From: JAGTVG01 sp964389805
Lineage (GTDB): Bacteria > Bacteroidota > Bacteroidia > Cytophagales > Cyclobacteriaceae
Direction: 5' to 3'
DNA length: 53,091 bases
NCBI GenBank assembly: GCA_964389805.1
Contig: CAYMFU010000271.1
Coordinates: 1-53,091 of the forward strand
Shown here: positions 8,535 through 16,287 of the stretch, piece after piece
Layout of the letters: the number at the start of each line of letters is the position of its first letter
How positions within the stretch are numbered: the first letter of the stretch is position 1
Program-made: the position numbers and the translations under genes
The notes under the pieces: model-generated
What the model was told of the DNA's origin: nothing
Database searches by the model: none
The model's input: the letters and a program-made list of their open reading frames with translations, nothing else

Positions 8535-9758
8535 ATGATTGTATTTATACTTAATTCTGGATCTTCCTCAATTAAATATCAATTGTTTGAAATTGAAAAG
8601 AAAGCTGTACTGGCTAAGGGATCCGTAGAGAAGATAGGCATGCAGGGTTCTTTCCTGTTTAATACCAGGGACGATGGAGATGAAGTAAAACTGGTAGGCG
8701 AGATTGTCGATCATCAAGCGGGGATCGAATATATATTTGGAGTTCTTATCAGCAAAAAACATGGAAGTATAGGCTCTCTTGATGATGTGAATGCCATTGG
8801 ACACAGGGTCGTGCATGGCGGCGAAACTTTTAAGGGAAGTGTTCTTATTAACGATAAGGTGATCAAAAAAATTGAAGATGTTGCGGAACTGGCGCCTCTG
8901 CATAATCCTCCTAATTTGAAAGGGATCTTTGCCATTAAATACCTATTGCCGGAAGTGCCTCAAGTGGCAGTTTTCGATACTGCATTTCATCAGACCATGC
9001 CAGACTATGCATACATGTATGCTATCCCCTATTCCCTATATAAAAAATATGGATTGAGGAGATATGGATTTCACGGTACAAGTCATAAATATGTATCGCA
9101 AAAAGCATGTGAAATGCTCAATCTGGATCTTAATAAGCAAAGAATTATTACTTGTCACCTTGGCAATGGAGCATCAGTCGCTGCAATAAAGCATGGCAAA
9201 TCGGTTGACACTTCCATGGGCCTTACCCCTGTGGAAGGCATGATCATGGGAACAAGATCAGGAGACCTTGACCTGGGTGTGCTTACATTTATTATGAACA
9301 AGGAAGAGATAAGGGTTCAGGAAGCTAATACCCTAATCAATAAACACAGCGGTATGCTGGGAATATCTGGTATATCTTCTGATATGCGTGAAGTGCAGAA
9401 AGCGGCAATTGATGGAGATAAAAGATCAGCACTAGCCTTGAAAATGTATAGTTACAGGATTAAAAAATACCTCGGTGCATATTGTGCAGCTATAGAAGGC
9501 ATCGACATAGTGGTTTTTACCGGGGGTATTGGAGAAAATGACATCACCACACGCTACGAGGCATGCAAGAATATGGAATTCATGGGCATTGATATTGACA
9601 AGGTAGCGAATGACAAGGTAGTGCAAGGAAAGGAAGGTATAATAAGTAAGAAAGGCTCAAAAGTGAAGGTTGTGGTTATCCCAACAAATGAAGAGCTCGT
9701 AATAGCACAAGAAACGGTCCGTATATTGGACCAGGAAAAAGGAATGGAGCCTGGATAA
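8535..9758 (+). CDS. ackA: acetate kinase
   Basis: This 407-residue ASKHA-fold kinase interconverts acetyl phosphate + ADP and acetate + ATP. The signature LNSGSSSIKYQLF lies at about 6-18, the substrate-site block RYGFHGTSHKYVS near 176-188, the phosphate block CHLGNGAS near 206-213, and the adenosine-site VFTGGIGEND near 327-336. The length is normal for AckA. It is the third gene after pta and the 3-hydroxyacyl-CoA dehydrogenase, completing the Pta-AckA pathway. A NifX-like gene follows after 62 bases. I saw no terminator between ackA and that gene. Confidence 0.96.
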   Translation: MIVFILNSGSSSIKYQLFEIEKKAVLAKGSVEKIGMQGSFLFNTRDDGDEVKLVGEIVDHQAGIEYIFGVLISKKHGSIGSLDDVNAIGHRVVHGGETFKGSVLINDKVIKKIEDVAELAPLHNPPNLKGIFAIKYLLPEVPQVAVFDTAFHQTMPDYAYMYAIPYSLYKKYGLRRYGFHGTSHKYVSQKACEMLNLDLNKQRIITCHLGNGASVAAIKHGKSVDTSMGLTPVEGMIMGTRSGDLDLGVLTFIMNKEEIRVQEANTLINKHSGMLGISGISSDMREVQKAAIDGDKRSALALKMYSYRIKKYLGAYCAAIEGIDIVVFTGGIGENDITTRYEACKNMEFMGIDIDKVANDKVVQGKEGIISKKGSKVKVVVIPTNEELVIAQETVRILDQEKGMEPG

Positions 9759-9820
9759 TAGCATATGAAATGATTGAGATAAATTTTATTTAAGATTATA
9801 TAACCTATAAAATAGTAAAA

Positions 9821-10183
9821 ATGAAAATTGCAATACCGACTCGTGATGGAAGACGGATATCTTCCAATATCCAGAGTATTAAAGGATTCAATGTATATGA
9901 AATTTCAGGCGGGGAAATTATTGCTGAAACATATATTTCAAAGAAATCAATAGAGAGACTTGAAGAGGGAGCAGATCAAGAGGAATTAAATGAAAAAGAA
10001 CTGTCCCTAATTTCAGCCATCTGGGATTGCCAGATTGTAATATCTAATGGTTTCGGGAAATTGATGTTTGAAGAACTGGTAAAAGCCCAGAAGGAGGTAT
10101 ACATTACTGAAGCTGTCGATTCCAGGATCGCAATACGCCATTTTGTACGGCAAACGCTGAAAAATCATCCGGAGCTAGCCTGA
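9821..10183 (+). CDS. NifX/NifB-like (dinitrogenase Fe-Mo cofactor family) protein
   Basis: This 120-residue single-domain protein has the family start MKIAIPTRDGRRISSNI, the central block IWDCQIVISNGFG (near 67-79) and a short C-terminal helix. Relatives bind iron-molybdenum or iron-sulfur cofactors in nitrogen fixation, but many occur alone in organisms without nitrogenase and their role is then unknown. No nif gene is in this window, so nitrogen fixation should not be inferred. It follows ackA on the same strand and converges on the E2 gene 53 bases away; no clear terminator is visible between them. Confidence 0.75.
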   Translation: MKIAIPTRDGRRISSNIQSIKGFNVYEISGGEIIAETYISKKSIERLEEGADQEELNEKELSLISAIWDCQIVISNGFGKLMFEELVKAQKEVYITEAVDSRIAIRHFVRQTLKNHPELA

Positions 10184-10236
10184 TAAATAAGGTATCGTTT
10201 ATACAGGAGTGTTTCTGAATAGTAAATGACAGGGAA

Positions 10237-11565
10237 CTATACTTCCCGTTTAATATTAAACCGTTCAAGATAATCGGCCACCCTTCGAATAAATGAGCCT
10301 CCCAGGGCTCCATCGATAACTCTATGGTCGTAAGAGTGAGAGAGGAACATTTTATGACGGATCCCAATCGTATCGCCTGTTGGCGTCTCAATAACCGCAG
10401 GTTTTTTAGTTATAGCCCCTATGGCAAGAATAGCGACTTGAGGTTGCATAATGATGGGAGTTCCCATAACATTTCCGAAAGATCCCACATTTGTGATGGT
10501 ATAGGTCCCGCCACTCAAATCATCTGGTTTAAGTTGACTATTTCTCGCCCGGATAACCAGGTCATTTACTTTTGCTACCAGTCCATTTATACTGTATTGA
10601 TTTGCATTTTTGATAACCGGAACAATAAGGTTAAAGCCTGGCAAGGCTACAGCAATTCCAATATTAATCTTATTATGCCTGATGATACGATTGCCATCGA
10701 CAGAGACATTGATCATAGGAAAATCTTTTATCGATTGAATTACTGCTTCCAGAAACAATGGAGTATAGGTTAATTTCTGCCCATATTTTGCCTTATAAGC
10801 TCCCTTAACCTTTTCCCGCCACATGACTATATTGGTAACATCTGCTTCAACGTATGAAGTTACATGTGGAGATATCCTTTTGGATTCAAGCATTCTCTCA
10901 GCGATCATAGCTCGCATCCTGTCCATTTCAATGATCTCATCCTCTCCTGCTGCAAAATTGGCATCTTCAAACTCATCATATTCCGGGGGCAAAGGCCTCT
11001 CGGCTATAGATATTACTTCCTGGATCTTAGCAGCTTCCTGTGATTTTTTCTTTGCAATATAAGCCAGAATATCTTTTTTCGTTAACCGGTCCTTCTTTCC
11101 TGATCCAACGATCTCGTCCAATTCTTTAAGGCCGATCCCTTCCTGTCTTGCTATACTTTTTACAAGTGGTGAGTAAAAACGGTTTGATTCTGGCTTGCTT
11201 AACTGGTTGATTCCATTACCTCTACCACCGGCTGATACGCCTGCGACGTCAGAAACTCCAATTTCTTCCGGATGTTCATAGTCATCTGGCAGATCATCAA
11301 GCCCGAGAGGGTGCTTAATCTCCTCCACAGTTTCAATAACTGCAATAGGTGATCCAACAGGTACCAGTTCCCCTTTTTTTGCCAGGATCTCTTTTAAAAT
11401 ACCACCGTGTGTACAAGGAACTTCTGTGTCTACTTTGTCAGTGGCAACCTCCAGGATAGATTCATCCTGGTCTATCTGATCTCCCTCATTTTTAAGCCAC
11501 TCCAATATGGTAGCCTCCATTATACTTTCGCCCATTTTAGGCATAACCATTTCAACAAGTGCCAT
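10237..11565 (-). CDS. 2-oxo acid dehydrogenase E2 (dihydrolipoamide acyltransferase)
   Basis: This 442-residue core enzyme has one N-terminal lipoyl domain (lipoyl-Lys44 in EVATDKVDTEV), a peripheral-subunit-binding domain (SPLVKSIARQEGIGLKELDE, near 132-151) and a C-terminal catalytic domain with HRVIDG (His414, Asp418). Linkers rich in acidic residues separate them. I place the start at the ATG at 11563-11565; the frame can be extended two codons to a TTG, which is less likely. A good Bacteroidota promoter lies just upstream. The partner E1 and E3 genes are not in the window, so pyruvate, 2-oxoglutarate or branched-chain specificity cannot be decided; single-lipoyl E2 with this catalytic block is common for branched-chain or 2-oxoglutarate complexes. 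Confidence 0.9.
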   Translation of the reverse strand: MALVEMVMPKMGESIMEATILEWLKNEGDQIDQDESILEVATDKVDTEVPCTHGGILKEILAKKGELVPVGSPIAVIETVEEIKHPLGLDDLPDDYEHPEEIGVSDVAGVSAGGRGNGINQLSKPESNRFYSPLVKSIARQEGIGLKELDEIVGSGKKDRLTKKDILAYIAKKKSQEAAKIQEVISIAERPLPPEYDEFEDANFAAGEDEIIEMDRMRAMIAERMLESKRISPHVTSYVEADVTNIVMWREKVKGAYKAKYGQKLTYTPLFLEAVIQSIKDFPMINVSVDGNRIIRHNKINIGIAVALPGFNLIVPVIKNANQYSINGLVAKVNDLVIRARNSQLKPDDLSGGTYTITNVGSFGNVMGTPIIMQPQVAILAIGAITKKPAVIETPTGDTIGIRHKMFLSHSYDHRVIDGALGGSFIRRVADYLERFNIKREV

Positions 11566-11593
11566 AATCAAATCTTTTGATGACAGGTATAAA

Positions 11594-11623
11594 CAAAATT
11601 AACATTTTAAGTCTTCAGTTCAA
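11594..11623 (-). promoter_or_regulatory. Bacteroidota-type promoter of the E2 gene
   Basis: On the minus strand TTG (11621-11623), 19 bases and TAATTTTG (11594-11601) match the primary Bacteroidota promoter consensus (TTTG/TTG, 19-21 bases, TAnnTTTG). The -7 box lies 28 bases before the E2 ATG. The upstream element overlaps the TGA stop of cinA (11620-11622). This gives the E2 gene its own promoter although cinA lies just upstream on the same strand. Confidence 0.5.
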
Positions 11624-12873
11624 TTTTTTTGAGATATTCTTTGCCATAACAATACCAGTGCCGATACGGATGAGTATTTAATATTACTCATCCGATCCTT
11701 CAGGATGGTTAGTTTTTTGGCTATTGTCTTATTACGGTCGGCGATGGCAACCCAAATAGTGCCTACTGGTTTATCAGCGGTCCCTCCCCCCGGCCCGGCT
11801 ACTCCACTGGTAGCAACTGCATAATCGGTATTAAATTTCTGCCTAATCCCTTCAGCCATCTCTTTCACAGTTTCTTCACTTACTGCACCGTAATCCCGAA
11901 GCGTTTCAGGCTTCAATTTTAGAATGGACTCCTTTACATCATTGCTGTAGGCGATTACACTCCCTTTAAAATAGACTGAAGATCCAGGCACACTGGTTAT
12001 AAAATGCGAGATATAACCCCCTGTGCAACTTTCGGCGAGAGATAAAGTCTGTTTGTTCGAAGTCAGCTGTTTACCAATTGCCTCCTGAATGGTTTCACCA
12101 TCCTCGCCATATATATACTGGCCTATATATTTTTTTAATGTACGGATATAGGATTCCACTTCATCTATCAGAAATTGTTTGTCATGCCCCCTGGCTGTTA
12201 GTCGCAATTTAACTTGTCCATACGATGGAAGATAGGCGAGTGATAAGTATTCAGGCAAGGAGCTTTCCCATTTCTCAATTTTCTCAGCCAGCCATGATTC
12301 ACCCAGTCCTGCGGTCATAATAAGCTTATGGTAAATAATATTTGACTTAAAAACATCATTTAACCTTGGAATAATCTTCTCATTTAGCAGGTACTTCATT
12401 TCATGCGGTACTCCCGGCATTGACACAAAGACCGTATTGTCTTTTTCGAACCACATACCAGGCGCTGTTCCCATTTCATTAGTGATTACATCGGCGTTTT
12501 TAGGAATATATGCCTGTTTTTGATTGCTTTCAGTAAAAGGGAATCCCCTCTTATTGAAATAGGCTGACAAGTCATCAAATACCTTCTGATTTAGCTTTAT
12601 TTCAGTATTAAAATATTTTGACAGGCACTTTTTAGTAATGTCATCGTTTGTTGGCCCGAGTCCTCCGGTAATTAAGACTACATCAGACTTAGCTTCCGCA
12701 ACTTTTAATGCATCCAAAATATCACTAAAAATGTCTCCTACTGAAAGATGCATGACTACTTTGATCCCAATATCCGAAAGAGCATTACTTATGAAGTTCG
12801 CATTTGTATCCAGTATATGACCATACAAGATCTCCTCACCAATAGTCAAGATGGTAGCCCTAATTATTTTCAT
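11620..12873 (-). CDS. cinA: CinA family competence/damage-inducible or NMN amidohydrolase protein
   Basis: This 417-residue protein has the two CinA domains. The N-terminal MoCF-like domain begins ATILTIGEEILYGHILDTNA and contains VLITGGLGPTNDDITKK. The C-terminal domain contains SLAESCTGGYISHFIT and ATSGVAGPGGGTADKPVGT, the pattern of PncC-type nicotinamide-nucleotide deamidase. Full-length CinA proteins are about 410-430 residues. In other bacteria the family acts in pyridine nucleotide salvage (NMN deamidation, ADP-ribose hydrolysis); the competence link applies to naturally transformable species. I use the ATG at 12871-12873; a TTG four codons upstream also fits the frame. It is divergent from the PaaN-type gene. 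Confidence 0.93.
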   Translation of the reverse strand: MKIIRATILTIGEEILYGHILDTNANFISNALSDIGIKVVMHLSVGDIFSDILDALKVAEAKSDVVLITGGLGPTNDDITKKCLSKYFNTEIKLNQKVFDDLSAYFNKRGFPFTESNQKQAYIPKNADVITNEMGTAPGMWFEKDNTVFVSMPGVPHEMKYLLNEKIIPRLNDVFKSNIIYHKLIMTAGLGESWLAEKIEKWESSLPEYLSLAYLPSYGQVKLRLTARGHDKQFLIDEVESYIRTLKKYIGQYIYGEDGETIQEAIGKQLTSNKQTLSLAESCTGGYISHFITSVPGSSVYFKGSVIAYSNDVKESILKLKPETLRDYGAVSEETVKEMAEGIRQKFNTDYAVATSGVAGPGGGTADKPVGTIWVAIADRNKTIAKKLTILKDRMSNIKYSSVSALVLLWQRISQKN

Positions 12874-13018
12874 TTTAAAGTTCAATATTTTGTTCAGATA
12901 AATAACACATTAAGCACCTTTTCGTTAAATATATTAAAGTATTAAATTAAATGGCTTACGAGCTTAGGTTTTTAGTATTTTTTTCTAAATTATATATAAG
13001 AATTGCGAATTTTTTAAT

Positions 13019-14683
13019 ATGTTTTTGTTCGAAAAATATAAAAACACCATAAATGATACTGTAAAATCAATTCAGAAAGGATATTTTTTTAATAAATATC
13101 CTGAATTACCATCGGATAAGATATACGGTGAAAATTCAATTTCAGAAGGGTATCAGAAATTCAAGGGCCATATTAATAACAAATTTGAAGAACTTAGGCA
13201 AGCCATGCCAGAAAGCTGGGAAGGAAATGAACAATCCCCTTTCCTCCTGCAGCCATTAAATATCCAATATCCTACCTTCGACATAAATACGCTTATTGAA
13301 AGGGCCAAAAATGAATACCATAAATGGAGAAAGGTTTCTGTTGAAGACCGGGCCGGATTATTAATTGAATCACTGGAACGAATTAAAAAGCGCTTTTTTG
13401 AAATCGCATATGCAACCATGCATACAACGGGGATGGGATATGTCATGGCATTTCAAATTTCAGGACCTCATTCGGCTCAGAGAGCCCTTAATGCTGTCGC
13501 TTCGGGATTTGACGCCTTGAAAAGATACCCCGTCACCCGATTTGGGAAGATAGTACAGGACGAATTTGGTATCAAACTGGGTAAATCATGGATCGCCGTT
13601 CCAAAAGGGATAAGCCTTATTATAGGATGTCCTAATTTCCCGTCCAGGGACACCGTTCCAAGCATATTTGCCAGCCTGATCACAGGCAATCCTGTTATAG
13701 TAAAACCTCATTCATCATCCGTATTGCCTATAGCCATTGCGGTAGCGGAAATTCAGAAGGTTTTTAGCGAGAATGGATTTGATCCGGATGTATGTCAGCT
13801 GGCTGTCGACAGTGATGACGAAGATTTTATAAGATCGCTTGTCGAACATCCGCATATCAAATTGATTGATTTTAAGGGAAGTTGTTTATTTTCAGATTAT
13901 TTAAATAACCTGAAAAACAAAACAGTATTCACAGAAAAACTTACAGTTAACTCAGTTATTATTGATTCCTTCGAGGATTTTGATATTGGGATTAAGAACC
14001 TGGTGATGGCGCTGGCATTATATTCGGGCCAAATGAGCAATACGCCTCAAAACTTTTTTATCCCAGAGGAAGGGATTAAAACCCCAGACGGCCCGATTTC
14101 CTATAATGATTTTGTTAATCGTTTTATAAAAGCACTTTCAGAGCTAATCAACCATGAAACCGGTGCTCAAATTCTTGGATCCATTCAGGATGTTAAAACC
14201 ATATCAGGCATTGAACGACTCGAAAAACAAAATGGTGGATTAATTTATAAAGCAAGTCCATTTCAACATCCGGAATATAAAAATGCAAGAACCTTGTCTC
14301 CTATGATCATGGAGTTGTTCCCTGATCAGAAAGAAATTTATATGAAAGCACATTTCGGGCCAGTTGGATTCTTTATCAAAACTAAAAACTCCTTTCACTC
14401 ACTTGAACTTGCCTATGAAACGGCCGAAAGAAAAGGGGCATTATATTGTAGTGTTTTTACCACCAATGAAAAATTCAAGGATATAATAATCGATCAGGTT
14501 ACCTCGACCAATACTCCGATTACCTTTAATATGGTGGGGAACATATACATTGTACCTGGGGCTGACTACGATGAATACCACCTGACCGGAGGAAATACTG
14601 CAAGCAATGCATCTGCAGCAAATCTTGATTTTGTACTGCAGCGATTTACATGGGTAGGTTGTAAACAACCTGTTTTTAATTAA
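13019..14683 (+). CDS. paaN: PaaN-type aldehyde dehydrogenase-like protein, catalytic Cys replaced
   Basis: This 554-residue aldehyde dehydrogenase superfamily protein fits the PaaN_2 group by length and by blocks such as GCPNFPSRDTVPSIFASLITGNPV (abridged here, near 202-224), IVKPHSSSVLP (near 225-235) and the C-terminal GADYDEYHLTGGNTASNASA. PaaN is associated with phenylacetate degradation. At the position of the catalytic Cys the frame reads SGQMSNTPQN, with Ser340 (AGC, 14036-14038) where GQxC is expected, and the ELGG glutamate motif is also absent (EKLTVNSVIID). It may therefore be inactive as a dehydrogenase or act differently. No other paa gene is in the window. The frame is intact over its whole length. 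Confidence 0.75.
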   Translation: MFLFEKYKNTINDTVKSIQKGYFFNKYPELPSDKIYGENSISEGYQKFKGHINNKFEELRQAMPESWEGNEQSPFLLQPLNIQYPTFDINTLIERAKNEYHKWRKVSVEDRAGLLIESLERIKKRFFEIAYATMHTTGMGYVMAFQISGPHSAQRALNAVASGFDALKRYPVTRFGKIVQDEFGIKLGKSWIAVPKGISLIIGCPNFPSRDTVPSIFASLITGNPVIVKPHSSSVLPIAIAVAEIQKVFSENGFDPDVCQLAVDSDDEDFIRSLVEHPHIKLIDFKGSCLFSDYLNNLKNKTVFTEKLTVNSVIIDSFEDFDIGIKNLVMALALYSGQMSNTPQNFFIPEEGIKTPDGPISYNDFVNRFIKALSELINHETGAQILGSIQDVKTISGIERLEKQNGGLIYKASPFQHPEYKNARTLSPMIMELFPDQKEIYMKAHFGPVGFFIKTKNSFHSLELAYETAERKGALYCSVFTTNEKFKDIIIDQVTSTNTPITFNMVGNIYIVPGADYDEYHLTGGNTASNASAANLDFVLQRFTWVGCKQPVFN

Positions 14684-14700
14684 TTCAATGTTTTTATATC

Positions 14701-15507
14701 TTATTTTGAAAATATAAGATACATCACGAGGACGGATAAGAAAACATTGGCAACACCGGCGCTGAAAATTAATTCGGGATTATTTCTTTTCTGGTATAAA
14801 CCAATATAGGAAGTCACCAATAGGATTACTAAAAAGAATGCAAATATATTGTATATACTGTAGTGTGGATTAAATACATATTTATCCATTCTCGATTCTA
14901 TGGTTAACTTATATTGTATGCCAAATATTGGCGAAAGGGATACAATGGCATTATCCCCGGGCCTGATCATCTTTGAATACCGGAAACTCAAGGGAAACTC
15001 AAAATCTTCTGTTGCTACAACTATAGTATTCATAGATTTATATGTAGTCAGCTTTGCCCGAACCGTTTGCTCGTAATTGACTTTCGGTAGAAAATAATCA
15101 AGAATGATAAGGAACGTAAATAAAAATGAAAGCATAGATATGAGCCTTACAGATTTAATGTAGGGAGTTAAATCCACACCTTCTTCGTCCACTCGTAAAA
15201 ATGGATGTCTCCAGCCATCTTTTTCTTTTACGTTTGTTTTCCAGTTTACCGTTTCAGTAAAGATCGAATCGGCCCGCTGACGCCTTTTGTCAATGTGGTT
15301 ATAGTCATAAATGAAGTTATAATTTTCCCGGTGGTCTTTGCGACTCAGTACCTGATAGGCTTCATTTATCTCAGTAAAGATATGATGCGAATCAAAGGCT
15401 CCGGCTTTGTCAGGATGGTATTTTAAAGCCAAATCCCTGTATGCCTTTTTTATCTGGCCCTCGGTAGCATTCCTGTCGATGTTTAATATTTTATAATAAT
15501 CCTTCAC
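14701..15507 (-). CDS. membrane-anchored J-domain (DnaJ-like) protein
   Basis: This 268-residue protein has an N-terminal J domain (about 1-65) with the HPD motif at 31-33 and the helix IV region NEAYQVLSRKDHRENY. After a basic linker come a first membrane helix (about 122-145), a loop of about 65 residues that looks beta-rich, and two more helices (about 209-232 and 238-262). J domains stimulate Hsp70 (DnaK) ATPase; here the chaperone would be recruited to the inner membrane face. There is no Gly/Phe region or zinc finger, so this is not DnaJ itself. The start is GTG at 15505-15507; a TAG lies in frame two codons upstream. The membrane part matches no family I recognise. Confidence 0.8.
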   Translation of the reverse strand: MKDYYKILNIDRNATEGQIKKAYRDLALKYHPDKAGAFDSHHIFTEINEAYQVLSRKDHRENYNFIYDYNHIDKRRQRADSIFTETVNWKTNVKEKDGWRHPFLRVDEEGVDLTPYIKSVRLISMLSFLFTFLIILDYFLPKVNYEQTVRAKLTTYKSMNTIVVATEDFEFPLSFRYSKMIRPGDNAIVSLSPIFGIQYKLTIESRMDKYVFNPHYSIYNIFAFFLVILLVTSYIGLYQKRNNPELIFSAGVANVFLSVLVMYLIFSK

Positions 15508-15714
15508 CGACTACATAAATTATTATGATAATCCATCTAATAATATATACTAATCACTGTGTAAAATGTTAAGGGTAGCATACAAACTATCAAACGAAAA
15601 AATGGTGCAAAATATTGTGAATTTGTTAAGTATCGGAATAATGGTTTATAATTGTAAATAATCAGGTCTTTCCTGTCAGATATATACGTTAACTCATAAA
15701 ATAATAGTCTTTTA

Positions 15715-16284
15715 ATGAATTTTCTAGCTCATGCATACCTGGCTCATCCATCAGTACCCCTTATTATCGGGAACTTTATAGGTGATTTTGTTAAGGGAAA
15801 GCAGATCGAGCAGTATGATGACGGGATTTCTGAGGGTATCATCATGCATAGAAAAATTGATACATTTACCGATAACCATACTGTTTTTAAACAAAGCAAG
15901 AACCGGATACGGGAAAATTACAATCATTATTCCGGAGTGATCATCGATCTGTATTATGATCACTTTCTAGCCAAAAACTGGGATGAGTATTCTGAGATAT
16001 CCCTGCGAAGTTTTACAACAAATCTTTATGAAATAATTCTTGAACAGGAACACATAATACCTGAAAAGGCCAGATATATGCTACCTTTTATGGTAAAGTC
16101 CAATTGGTTATTGAACTACAGTACTATTGATGGAATAGATCGTTCATTAACCGGGCTTTCCCGAAGAACCAATTTCAAATCCGGGATGGAACATGCCAGT
16201 AATGATTTAGTAAAGCATTACAAGGAACTGGAAAATGATTTCAGGGAGTTTTTTCCTGAGATTATTGACTACATAAATCAATAA
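15715..16284 (+). CDS. acyl carrier protein phosphodiesterase-like protein (AcpH family)
   Basis: This 189-residue protein has the ACP phosphodiesterase (DUF479) pattern: MNFLAHAYLAHPS at the start, GNFIGDFVKGKQIEQY (near 19-34), GIIMHRKIDTFTDNH (near 41-55) and the helix YYDHFLAKNWDEYS (near 79-92). The conserved His and Asp residues fit an HD-like metal site. E. coli AcpH removes 4'-phosphopantetheine from acyl carrier protein; the function of Bacteroidota relatives is presumed from the family only. The gene is convergent with the large Asp-box gene, with three bases between the stops and no visible terminator. Confidence 0.85.
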   Translation: MNFLAHAYLAHPSVPLIIGNFIGDFVKGKQIEQYDDGISEGIIMHRKIDTFTDNHTVFKQSKNRIRENYNHYSGVIIDLYYDHFLAKNWDEYSEISLRSFTTNLYEIILEQEHIIPEKARYMLPFMVKSNWLLNYSTIDGIDRSLTGLSRRTNFKSGMEHASNDLVKHYKELENDFREFFPEIIDYINQ

Positions 16285-16287
16285 CTC

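Noticed and set aside
9821..10183. Nitrogen fixation locus
   Set aside because: One NifX-like protein is not evidence of nitrogenase; no nif genes are here.
10324..10773. 149-residue plus-strand open frame
   Set aside because: It lies opposite the E2 catalytic domain, which is confidently identified; no motif or start signal supports it.
14697..14721. 8-bp hairpin between the PaaN-type and J-domain genes as a terminator
   Set aside because: The stem is only A+T-rich and reaches into the end of the J-domain gene; the T tract is not clearly next to it. It may work, but I cannot support it.
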